From contig JAJCXS010000179.1 of the NCBI GenBank assembly GCA_029263335.1, forward strand, positions 1 to 61,599: a DNA stretch of 61,599 nucleotides, read 5' to 3'. The position numbers and the translations under genes were made by a program. The first letter of the stretch is position 1, and the number at the start of each line of letters is the position of its first letter. The notes under the pieces are model-generated. The model did no database searches. It worked only from the letters and a program-made list of their open reading frames with translations, and was not told where the DNA came from. Origin of the DNA: Acidobacteriota bacterium. GTDB lineage: Bacteria; Acidobacteriota; UBA890; WLXD01. Of this stretch, positions 1-7,761 are shown piece by piece.

Positions 1-1
1 C

Positions 2-73
2 GAGGACCAGCTCGGCACCGTAATGGTGAAGCGCTACCGGATGGTGGCACCGCGCGATCCGTCTGACAGCTAA
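2..73 (+). CDS. C-terminal end of an unidentified protein (5' truncated)
   Basis: An open frame enters from the left edge and stops at TAA (71-73). The last 23 residues begin EDQLGTVMVKRYR and end APRDPSDS. The stop is followed by a strong hairpin, as expected at a gene end, and the next gene converges on it. The fragment is too short to identify, so no function is offered. Confidence 0.45.
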   Translation, partial: EDQLGTVMVKRYRMVAPRDPSDS

Positions 74-87
74 CCGCCGACCGGTCA

Positions 88-136
88 ATCGTTCGCCGGA
101 GGAGACTCGCGGGTCGTCTCCGCTCCGGCGAACGAT
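88..136. terminator. Long bidirectional hairpin between convergent genes
   Basis: A 14-bp perfect arm (88-101) pairs with 123-136. After a 2-nt bulge, a further 5 bp (102-106 with 116-120) close a 9-nt loop. It lies between the stop at 73 and the stop of the minus-strand ligase at 146. There is no T-tract on either side, so it may act by RNA stabilisation or with Rho rather than as a classic intrinsic terminator. Confidence 0.7.
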
Positions 137-145
137 GGGGCGTCT

Positions 146-1669
146 TCACTCGCCATCGTGAAACAACGCCCGCAACGTCGGCTTCATCACCTTGCCCATC
201 GCGTTGCGAGGTAGCTCGTCGACCACGCGCACCTGTTTCGGCACTTTGTAGGGGGCAAGCTGTGCGCGCGCCCAGGTGCGTAGCTGCTCCGCCAAGCCCG
301 CTTCGTCGACGCTGCCTGGTTGCTGGCGCACCGTGCCTCCCGCAGCAACCTCTACGGCCGCGCAGACTCGCTCGCCCCAGTCGGCATCGTCAACGCCAAC
401 AACAGCGATGTCGCTGACCTTCGGGTGGCCGCGAAGCACCTCCTCGATCTCCAGCGCTGAGACCTTGTAGCCGCCAGTCTTGATGATATCCACGCTGCGG
501 CGGCCCACGATGCGATAGTAGCCGTCATCCAGAACGGCCTCGTCGCCGGTGAGAAACCAGCCATCGCGAAAGACCGTCGCGGTCTCTTCCTCGCGGTGCC
601 AGTACTCCGCGAACACCTGCGGACCACGAACCACGATCTCTCCGGACGTCCCCGGGTCACACTCGGCACCGTCGGCGTCAACAACGCACAGTTCCACGCC
701 CGGCAACGGCTGGCCCACGGAGCCAGCCCGCCGCTCGCCGTCGAGCGGGTTCGATAGCGCCATGCCGATCTCCGTCATGCCGTAACGCTCCAGGAGACGC
801 TGGCCGGTGATCGCCTCCCAGCGTTCGAGCAAGTCCACCGGCAGCGCCGCCGAACCCGACACCATCAGGCGCAGCGTGCGCGCCCCACGCGACCACTCTT
901 CCTGGTGCGTCCCATTGGCCTCCCATGCCCACACCAGTCGCCGGTAGACGGTGGGAACCGCCATGAAGACGCTGATCTCGCCGCTGGCAAACCGATCCCA
1001 TACCGCGGCCGCGTCGAACGGCACTAGGAATTCGCAGCACGCCCCGGCGATCAGCGCTGAACCGAGCGCCACATGGAGGCCGTGTACGTGGTGCAGTGGC
1101 AGCACGTGCAAGATCCGGTCGTCGGCACGCCACCCCCACGCACCACTCACCGACCCGACCTGAGCGGCCACCTGCGCATGAGTCGTGACGACTCCCTTTG
1201 GACGACCGGTCGTGCCGCTGGTGTAGACCATCAACGCCGCGCGTTGCTCCTCTACCTCCGGCAGGGTCGAGACCACTGGCCGGACAAGGTCCTTGATCTT
1301 GTGCAGCGGCAGGTCGCGGTCCGCGGCGATGTCCAGCAGCTGCGCCTCGTGTGCAGCATCGGCAATCAGGCAGATGGGCTCCGCGTCGTCGATGATCATC
1401 GCCAACTCGCGGGCTGGATGCGACACCGCCAAGGGCACCGCCACGCCGCCAGCACGCCAGATGCCCCAGAGTGTCGCTACATGATCGGTACCGGGACCCA
1501 CCAGGTACGCCACCCGGTTGCCGTCGAGATCGCACACGTCGCCCAGGAGCCGGCCGGCGGTGTGCGCCGAGGCCGTCAACAGGTTCGCGTACGTCGCGGG
1601 TCCCTCCGGGCCGACGATCGCGAGGCGTTCCCGGTTATTCTCCGCCCTCACGATCAACTCAATCGCCAT
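146..1669 (-). CDS. Acyl-CoA synthetase, malonyl-CoA synthetase (MatB/ACSF3)-like
   Basis: 507-residue member of the ANL adenylate-forming family, which activates a carboxylic acid with ATP and transfers it to CoA in the cytoplasm. The P-loop-like A3 motif VYTSGTTGRPKG lies near residue 147. The A5 region reads ERYGMTEIGM, the hinge region is TGDEAVLDDGYYRIVGRRS, and the catalytic lysine is in the C-terminal PRNAMGKVMK. The blocks SNPLDGERRAGSVGQPLPGVE and GGYKVSALEIEE resemble malonyl-CoA synthetases rather than long-chain ligases, so malonate or methylmalonate is the likeliest substrate. No malonate transporter or decarboxylase is adjacent, so the substrate remains an inference. It is divergent from the CBS gene. 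Confidence 0.8.
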   Translation of the reverse strand: MAIELIVRAENNRERLAIVGPEGPATYANLLTASAHTAGRLLGDVCDLDGNRVAYLVGPGTDHVATLWGIWRAGGVAVPLAVSHPARELAMIIDDAEPICLIADAAHEAQLLDIAADRDLPLHKIKDLVRPVVSTLPEVEEQRAALMVYTSGTTGRPKGVVTTHAQVAAQVGSVSGAWGWRADDRILHVLPLHHVHGLHVALGSALIAGACCEFLVPFDAAAVWDRFASGEISVFMAVPTVYRRLVWAWEANGTHQEEWSRGARTLRLMVSGSAALPVDLLERWEAITGQRLLERYGMTEIGMALSNPLDGERRAGSVGQPLPGVELCVVDADGAECDPGTSGEIVVRGPQVFAEYWHREEETATVFRDGWFLTGDEAVLDDGYYRIVGRRSVDIIKTGGYKVSALEIEEVLRGHPKVSDIAVVGVDDADWGERVCAAVEVAAGGTVRQQPGSVDEAGLAEQLRTWARAQLAPYKVPKQVRVVDELPRNAMGKVMKPTLRALFHDGE

Positions 1670-1751
1670 TTGTCAGTCGCCGCATGGTATCCGGATGCGG
1701 TGGCCGTAGCCTATTGGCCGCCGAAGGTGTAGATTCCTTGACCTCGGAGGC

Positions 1752-2264
1752 ATGCTCATGGTCGACACTGTTATCCCCACCGCTGCAGACATCATGGCGC
1801 GCCGGCTGGTGACATTGCCGCGCGATGTCAGCGTCCTGCGTGCGATGCGCATTCTCCTGGAGAATCACGTCTCGGGCGCCCCGGTCCTCGACCCCGACGG
1901 GCGTCTCTGCGGCATCGTGTCCGAACTCGATTGCATGCGGATCCTCACTTCCGGCCAGTTCAGCCAGGACAGCCACGATGAGGATGCCCGCGTAAAGGAC
2001 GTGATGACGGCGGAAGTACAAACGATCGGTCCCGAACTGGACCTGTTCGGCATCGCCCATCGGTTCCTGTCGGAGCACATCCGACGCCTGCCGGTGGTGG
2101 AGCATGGCCGCCTCATAGGCATCGTCTCGCGCCGCGACGTGCTTCTGGGCGTCGAGAAGATGCGCTCGGCCGTGCGTACGCAGCCTGCGGCCAAGCGGGT
2201 CACCGGCCTGTATCTGTCAGCGAGTGACAGCACGACCGACGCGATCGACTCGCTGCTCGACTAG
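1752..2264 (+). CDS. CBS-domain pair protein
   Basis: 170-residue soluble protein made almost entirely of two CBS repeats. The first carries IMARRLVTLPRDVSVLRAM and HVSGAPVLDPDGRLCGIVSE; the second carries VKDVMTAEVQTIGPE and RRLPVVEHGRLIGIVSRRDV. Such stand-alone pairs usually bind adenine nucleotides and sense energy state, but no partner is visible here. The ATG at 1752 follows CTCGGAGG with short spacing; a second ATG two codons later is also possible. Confidence 0.85.
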   Translation: MLMVDTVIPTAADIMARRLVTLPRDVSVLRAMRILLENHVSGAPVLDPDGRLCGIVSELDCMRILTSGQFSQDSHDEDARVKDVMTAEVQTIGPELDLFGIAHRFLSEHIRRLPVVEHGRLIGIVSRRDVLLGVEKMRSAVRTQPAAKRVTGLYLSASDSTTDAIDSLLD

Positions 2265-2316
2265 TCTCGCTCCTCTTTTCTTTCTTCGGACGAAACTCGA
2301 GCGCATAGTTTGCGTC

Positions 2317-2327
2317 ACATAGTATGT
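2317..2327. promoter_or_regulatory. Candidate PadR operator / promoter palindrome
   Basis: ACATAGTATGT is a perfect 5+1+5 palindrome. It sits 56 bp before the padR-like start and overlaps a TAGTAT sequence that could act as a -10 element. PadR proteins are winged-helix dimers that often repress their own operon from AT-rich dyads. The assignment is by position and symmetry only. Confidence 0.35.
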
Positions 2328-2382
2328 CTAGCAAGAATTGGACGCTCCCGCCGGATCGTCAGTTGAGCTTGCCGGAGAAACG

Positions 2383-2727
2383 ATGCGAATCGAACGTGAA
2401 CTGATGCGTGGCGCGGGCCCAACCGCGGTGCTTGGATTGCTCGAGCAGCGAGAAATGTACGGCTACGAACTAGTCGTCGCGCTGCAAGAACGTACAGGTG
2501 GAGTGCTGGCGATGGGTCAGTCCACCCTGTACCCGCTGCTGTACAACCTCGAGGCCAAACGGCTGATTCGTGGCAAGTGGCGAACGGCCGAATCCGGCCG
2601 CCGTCGCAAGTACTACGAACTGACGGCGCTTGGTCACAGGCGCCTCGAGGCACAACGTCAACAGTGGCGAGAGCTGTTCGGAGCCATGGAGGGTCTCGGG
2701 CTCGTAGATCCCAAGCACGGAGACTGA
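2383..2727 (+). CDS. PadR family transcriptional regulator
   Basis: 114 residues from ATG 2383, which follows GGAG with proper spacing; the longer frame from TTG 2338 has no comparable site. The protein has the PadR winged helix: LLEQREMYGYELVVAL, then GQSTLYPLLYNLEAKRLI, then the wing RRRKYYELTALGHRRL. It ends one base before the ABC permease gene, so the pair is almost certainly co-transcribed. PadR-permease pairs are typical of Acidobacteria, and the regulator probably represses this operon. The ligand is unknown. Confidence 0.88.
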   Translation: MRIERELMRGAGPTAVLGLLEQREMYGYELVVALQERTGGVLAMGQSTLYPLLYNLEAKRLIRGKWRTAESGRRRKYYELTALGHRRLEAQRQQWRELFGAMEGLGLVDPKHGD

Positions 2728-2728
2728 T

Positions 2729-5482
2729 ATGTCGTCCGCTCTCGACCGCCCAAAACACGCCGACGTCGAGCGCCTGCTCGACAACTCGAACCTGCCCGAG
2801 CCGATCTGCGAACGTATCCGTACGTTGATTGGTGCCAGCGCATTGCAGCCGGCGGCGCGCGTCGACGTAACGCGCGAACTCATCACCCACTTCGAAGACG
2901 GCCTCGCCGCCGGCAGCGACGCCGCCGCCTTGCTCGACGCCTTCGGCGACGACACCACCGCTGCCCCTATGATTCGCAAGGCCAAGCTCAGTGCTCGCGC
3001 CCACGACGACGGCCTCGCCGGTTGGTTCGCCAACGTGCTCGGTGACGTTCGCTACGCCCTTCGCAGACTGCAGCAGAGCCCCGGCTTCACGGCCACGGCC
3101 GTACTCTCGCTGGCGATCGGCATCGGCGCGAACACCGCCGTCTTCAGCATCGTCAACGGCCTGCTCCTGCGCGACGTGGCCGCGGCTCGGCCGGACGAGT
3201 TGGTCGAGATCTACATGTCGACGACGGGGTTCCCATACAACGTCTTCAGTTACCCCGACTACCAGGACTTCCGTGAGAGCACGGAGTCGGCGTTCAGCGC
3301 GATCTCCGGGTCGATGCTCGCCATTGGCATGCGCGATTCCGAGGAAGGAGTCGAGACGCTGCTGGCGGAGGGCGTCAGCGGCTCCTACTTCCCATTGCTC
3401 GAGATCAAGCCGGCAGCCGGACGCCTGCTCGGGGCTGACGACGACATCGATCTCGGCGCCCATCCTGTTGTTGTGCTCAGCCACACGTTCTGGCAACGCT
3501 CGTTTGCGGGCGACCCCGGTATCGTCGGCACCGAGATGGTTCTGAGCGGGGTGCCCTATACCGTCGTCGGCGTGGCGCCAGCCAGCTATACCGGCATGAC
3601 CCGCGGTCTGAGCCCGGACGTCTTCATATCGATTCAAATGGTCGATGCGCTCGAGGGCGCGGCCGACAGCAAGCTGGCGGCGCGGCGCAACCACTCCTTG
3701 TTCGTTCGTGGTCGCCTGCGCCAGGGAGTGGGGATCGAGCAGGCCGGCGAAGTTGCCGAAGCTGTTGCCGTCCGCCTTCGCGAGGAGGTTCCCGACGATT
3801 GGGACCCAGGCGACGGATTCCGCCTGCGGGCGACCAGCGACGTTGTGCTGTTTCCGATGTTTGATGGACCCATCAAGATCGGTGCCTGGCTACTGCTTGG
3901 CGTCGTTGGCCTGGTCCTGCTCATCGCCTGCGCCAACCTCGCTAGTTTTCTGCTGGCGCGCGCGGTCGACAGGCGTAAGGAAGTCGCAGTGCGCCTCGCC
4001 TTGGGGGCGGGCAGGCGCGACCTGATACGACAGTTCTTGATCGAGACCATGCTGCTGAGCGTGATCGGCGGTGGCGCCGGCGTAGCGCTTGCCGCATGGA
4101 GTGTCGGCGCCCTATCGACGATGGATCTACCGTTCCCCATTCCACTGCACTTCGACTTCGGCGTAGATCTCACCGTTCTGCTTTTCAGCGTCGTGGTCTC
4201 GCTGGCGGCCGGCGTGTTGTTTGGTCTTGCGCCCGCAATCCAGGCAACCAAACTCGATCTGGTCTTCACACTGCGGGACGAGAGCGCGGGTGCCGGCCGC
4301 GCCGGCCGCAGCCGCCTGCGCAACGCGTTGGTTATCGGCCAGGTAGCCACTTCCGTCGTTCTGCTCATCGGAGCCGGTCTCTTCCTCCGCAGCCTGCAGG
4401 CGGTCTACGCTTTCGATCCCGGCTTTGGACAGAGCCCTGCGGCCGTGATCACCTTTGCCATACCGGGGGCGCGCTACGACGAGATGGCGACCAAACAGAT
4501 CCTGGAAGGGCTCCGCCTCGAGGTCGAGAGCCGCTCGGATGTTGTCGCCTTCGGGTACGTCTCCAATATTCACCTGTCGCAGGCCAACACAACGACGACC
4601 GACATCGTCGTCGACGGCGTACCCGCGCCCGACGGCCAGACCGGGCATCGCGTCGACTACGCCGCCGCCAGCCCCGGCTTCTTCGAGGCGGCGGGCATCT
4701 CGATCGTGAGCGGCCGCAATTTCAACAGCGGCGATACGATGGATGCCGCTGACGTGATCATCGTCAGTCAGGCATTCGCCGATCGCTTCTGGCCGGGCGA
4801 GACCGCGGTCGGGCGCGTGGTTCGCTCGGGAAGCACCGACGCGGAGCAGACTATCGTCGGGGTGGCTGCGGACACGAAGGTGCGCACGCTCGGCGAAGCA
4901 CCGCGCCCCTTCGTGTACAGCGCCCTTGACCAGACAAATGCCCCTTTCCTCACTCTCGTGGCAGCCACCCGCGGCGTCCCACAAGGGACCGCAACCGAGC
5001 TGCTCGAGAGCCTGCGTACCAGGGTCCCCGAGGCTCTTGTCTACTCGGCCGAGACGATGGGCGATCATCTTGAAGTCGTGCGTTTCCCGTCGCGCGTCGC
5101 CGCGGTGATGTTCACCTTCTTCGCCGTCATTGCCTTGGTCCTTGCCACCATCGGCCTGTACGGACTCGTCAGCTACACGCAGGCGCAACGTACGCACGAA
5201 GTCGGGATCCGGATGTCATTGGGCGCCGATGCGAGCTCGGTGGTGAGTTTGCTGATTCGCGGTGGCATGCGACTTGTCTGGGTGGGAATAGCGACCGGTG
5301 TGATCATCGCGTTCGGTCTCACGCAGCTACTGAGCGGACTGCTCTTCGGCGTTGCGGCCACCGATATCGCCACCTTCGTCGCTGTCGTGGTGCTACTCGG
5401 CAGCGTCGCGCTCGTGGCTGCTTGGGTGCCGGCGCGCCGCGCCAGCCGCATCAACCCGGTGCAGGCGTTGCGCGCCGAGTGA
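2729..5482 (+). CDS. ADOP-type MacB/FtsX family ABC permease
   Basis: 917 residues. An N-terminal cytoplasmic prefix of about 100 residues is followed by DVRYALRRLQQSPGF, the usual entry into the first transmembrane helix. Then come a MacB-like periplasmic domain, a three-helix FtsX block, a second periplasmic domain and a second FtsX block ending PARRASRINPVQALRAE. The duplicated permease architecture without its own ATPase is the acidobacterial duplicated orphan permease form. The substrate is unknown; relatives are thought to move peptides, lipids or toxic compounds, or to act as mechanotransmission systems. No ATP-binding subunit is nearby, so it must borrow one. The 187 bp that follow contain no recognisable gene. 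Confidence 0.9.
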   Translation: MSSALDRPKHADVERLLDNSNLPEPICERIRTLIGASALQPAARVDVTRELITHFEDGLAAGSDAAALLDAFGDDTTAAPMIRKAKLSARAHDDGLAGWFANVLGDVRYALRRLQQSPGFTATAVLSLAIGIGANTAVFSIVNGLLLRDVAAARPDELVEIYMSTTGFPYNVFSYPDYQDFRESTESAFSAISGSMLAIGMRDSEEGVETLLAEGVSGSYFPLLEIKPAAGRLLGADDDIDLGAHPVVVLSHTFWQRSFAGDPGIVGTEMVLSGVPYTVVGVAPASYTGMTRGLSPDVFISIQMVDALEGAADSKLAARRNHSLFVRGRLRQGVGIEQAGEVAEAVAVRLREEVPDDWDPGDGFRLRATSDVVLFPMFDGPIKIGAWLLLGVVGLVLLIACANLASFLLARAVDRRKEVAVRLALGAGRRDLIRQFLIETMLLSVIGGGAGVALAAWSVGALSTMDLPFPIPLHFDFGVDLTVLLFSVVVSLAAGVLFGLAPAIQATKLDLVFTLRDESAGAGRAGRSRLRNALVIGQVATSVVLLIGAGLFLRSLQAVYAFDPGFGQSPAAVITFAIPGARYDEMATKQILEGLRLEVESRSDVVAFGYVSNIHLSQANTTTTDIVVDGVPAPDGQTGHRVDYAAASPGFFEAAGISIVSGRNFNSGDTMDAADVIIVSQAFADRFWPGETAVGRVVRSGSTDAEQTIVGVAADTKVRTLGEAPRPFVYSALDQTNAPFLTLVAATRGVPQGTATELLESLRTRVPEALVYSAETMGDHLEVVRFPSRVAAVMFTFFAVIALVLATIGLYGLVSYTQAQRTHEVGIRMSLGADASSVVSLLIRGGMRLVWVGIATGVIIAFGLTQLLSGLLFGVAATDIATFVAVVVLLGSVALVAAWVPARRASRINPVQALRAE

Positions 5483-5669
5483 CCTTCCGCGTGGCGGTGT
5501 TCGACGGACACTCCCGCCCTGCTTGTCAGAGCTGAGGCCGCACCTGACGGGGAGCGTCCAGACGCGACCGACGTACCGCACAACAAGCTTTACCCTGATT
5601 GGCCGGATGACCTAGCCTAGGCACTTCGGTGGCTGCCATCAGCTACCTCGCCCACACCCCGGAAGACCC

Positions 5670-6002
5670 ATGAAGAGACTGTCCGCGATCCTTGTACTCG
5701 CCACCATGGTCGCGGCGACGAGCTACGGCACGTATGTCTGGGGGTGGTACAGCGGGCACGAGTACCAGTCGGCGGTAGCGGGCATGAGTTCGGCGGCGGT
5801 ATCGATATCAGCCGCCCGTTCGTTGCGGCAGTCAAACCCGGAGCTGGCGCTGCAACTGCTCGAGACCGACATGGCGTGGATGAACGCCACCTTGAGTAAC
5901 CACCGTCTGACGATTCCGGCTCACGAACGCGTGAACCTGGAGAACGTATTGAGCCGGTTGCAGAGCTACCAGGACGACTACGCCGCCAACCCCGGAAGCT
6001 AA
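5670..6002 (+). CDS. Small secreted or membrane-anchored protein of unknown function
   Basis: 110 residues. MKRLSAILVLATMVAATSYG is a signal peptide or N-terminal anchor, and a soluble, mostly helical domain follows (residues about 35-110, rich in Leu, Asn, Gln). No family is recognised and there are no cysteines. It is preceded by 187 bp without a gene and converges on the ThDP enzyme 21 bp away. The ATG at 5670 follows CCCGGAAG. Confidence 0.6.
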   Translation: MKRLSAILVLATMVAATSYGTYVWGWYSGHEYQSAVAGMSSAAVSISAARSLRQSNPELALQLLETDMAWMNATLSNHRLTIPAHERVNLENVLSRLQSYQDDYAANPGS

Positions 6003-6023
6003 GCGCTCACGGCGTAGAGTCGC

Positions 6024-7751
6024 TCAGCCGACAAAGTGCCGGGTGACCGCCCGACCGATGAAGCGCGCCTTCTGACCAAGCGAAAAGCGGCCCAGGTTGG
6101 TCTTCACGATGCCCTTCGTGAAAGCGCTCTTGCGCGAATAGTCGATGCGCACGTCCACGATGACAGGGTGTCCGGCCGCGGCCCGCGCAGTAGCTTGCCG
6201 TATGCAGTCTTCCACTTCGTCGTCGTTGTGCATGCGCAGGAAGTCGGCCCCCGTGGCACGAGCCACTCCCTCCAAATCGACGTCTCCGAGCACGGTGCAG
6301 GTCTTGCGGTTCAGCGGGATCTGCTGGAATTGGGAGATCTGCGCCAGCTCTCCATCGCTGAACACATAGAACGCCACACCCACACCACGGCTGGCAGCGG
6401 TGAGCACTTCCAGCCCGGTCATGAGAAACCCGCCGTCGCCCACGACCGCCGCAACGTCACGGCCGGGATTCGCCAACTTGGCGCCGATCGCCGCAGGAAC
6501 ACCGTAACCCATGCAATTGAAGTCGCTGGGTGAAAGGAACCGCCGTGCCTCGTACACGGGAAACAACTCCGCCGCCAGAAAAGTGTGGTTGCCATCGTCC
6601 GCCACCAGAAAGGCGTCACGGTGCAATGCCTGTCGCAGCGCCGCGAAGAACGTGCCCGGCCCCACGCGCTGCTCGTTGCGGGAACTCCAGGAGAGTCGCC
6701 ATTTCTCTTTCGCGGCCGCAATACGGTCGCGCAGTGCTGTTGAGTCCCGGCCTTGGGGGCCCTTCTCCAGCTCCTTCCGCAGAGCGGCCATCGCTTCGCC
6801 GGCATCGGCCTCGATCGCCACTCGCGCCGGGTAGTTGGCGTCGAAGACCCTTGGATTGATGTCGATATGCACCAGATCGGCCGGCACGTTCATGCCGTAG
6901 CTGCCGGTCGCGAGTTCAGCGAACCGCGCGCCGACGGCGAGCAGCGCGTCGCACCCGGCAAAGGCCTCGCGAGCGGCCGGAACCGCCGAACTCCCGTACC
7001 CCATGCCGACGTGCAGCGGATGGTCGGCCGGAAACACGCTGAGCCCCTGCAGCGTGGTCGAGACCGGAGCGCCAAGCAACTCCGCGATGGCGACGGCCGA
7101 ATCTGTGGCGTCACAGGCGCCCCAACCGAGATATAGCCCGGGATGACGCGCGGTCGTGAGAATCTCCGCCGCCGCCGCGATATCCGTCGCCTGCGGGCCA
7201 GGGGCGCGCCAGCTGGGCTCATAGGGCGGGATCGCCTCGGCGGGGCCGGGGAACATCAGCAGGTCAGCCGGAATCTCTACGAAACTAGGACCGGGCTCGC
7301 CCGAGGTGGCGTCCTCATACGCTCGATAAAGCGTGGTCACGATGTCGGCGTGCCTTTCTGGCCGGTATGCCGATTTCACGATGCCGTCGAGCAGCCGCAG
7401 GTGGTCGATGTCGTGCAGCTGATAGGCCCGATCACTATCGCGCCGAACGCCACCCGCGATAACAAGCATGGGAATGCCGTCGAGGAACGCCTCGCCGATG
7501 CCACTCATCGCATGCGTAACACCGGCCGCCGGCACGACCGCAAGACAACCCACGCTCGCCCCGGTGCGACTCACCGCGTCCGCCATGAAAGCGCCGCCGC
7601 CCTCGTGCGTTACCAGGACCGGCGTAATCAGCTCGGACCGATCGAGCGCATCGTACAGCTCGGTGTTGTGTACCCCCGGAATCCCGAACGTCCATCGGAT
7701 GCCGAGATTCTCGAGCGCCAGCACTGCCAAGTCTGCACCGGTCGATTGCAT
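6024..7751 (-). CDS. Thiamine-diphosphate enzyme, acetolactate-synthase-like
   Basis: 575 residues from ATG 7751 (MQSTGADLAVLALENLG). A longer frame overlaps the upstream gene and is not needed. The N-terminal PYR domain has the ThDP-activating Glu50 (VTHEGGGAFMADA). A central nucleotide-like domain holds LYLGWGACDA and LAVGARFAEL. The C-terminal PP domain has G438-D-G. The pair expected to be Asn-Asn 25-26 residues later is Ser465-Asp466 in YVFSDGELAQIS, an unusual metal site. It lies 10 bp behind the FAD dehydrogenase and is surely co-transcribed. It could be a decarboxylase or carboligase of 2-oxo acids; true acetolactate synthase is doubtful because no small subunit or other ilv gene is present. 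Confidence 0.85.
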   Translation of the reverse strand: MQSTGADLAVLALENLGIRWTFGIPGVHNTELYDALDRSELITPVLVTHEGGGAFMADAVSRTGASVGCLAVVPAAGVTHAMSGIGEAFLDGIPMLVIAGGVRRDSDRAYQLHDIDHLRLLDGIVKSAYRPERHADIVTTLYRAYEDATSGEPGPSFVEIPADLLMFPGPAEAIPPYEPSWRAPGPQATDIAAAAEILTTARHPGLYLGWGACDATDSAVAIAELLGAPVSTTLQGLSVFPADHPLHVGMGYGSSAVPAAREAFAGCDALLAVGARFAELATGSYGMNVPADLVHIDINPRVFDANYPARVAIEADAGEAMAALRKELEKGPQGRDSTALRDRIAAAKEKWRLSWSSRNEQRVGPGTFFAALRQALHRDAFLVADDGNHTFLAAELFPVYEARRFLSPSDFNCMGYGVPAAIGAKLANPGRDVAAVVGDGGFLMTGLEVLTAASRGVGVAFYVFSDGELAQISQFQQIPLNRKTCTVLGDVDLEGVARATGADFLRMHNDDEVEDCIRQATARAAAGHPVIVDVRIDYSRKSAFTKGIVKTNLGRFSLGQKARFIGRAVTRHFVG

Positions 7752-7761
7752 GCCGCCGATG

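Noticed and set aside
2315..3694. 459-residue minus-strand open frame over the PadR and permease genes
   Set aside because: It is antisense to two well-supported genes, low in hydrophobic structure and rich in Arg/Gly/Ala, with no family motif. It is a by-product of high GC in codon position three.
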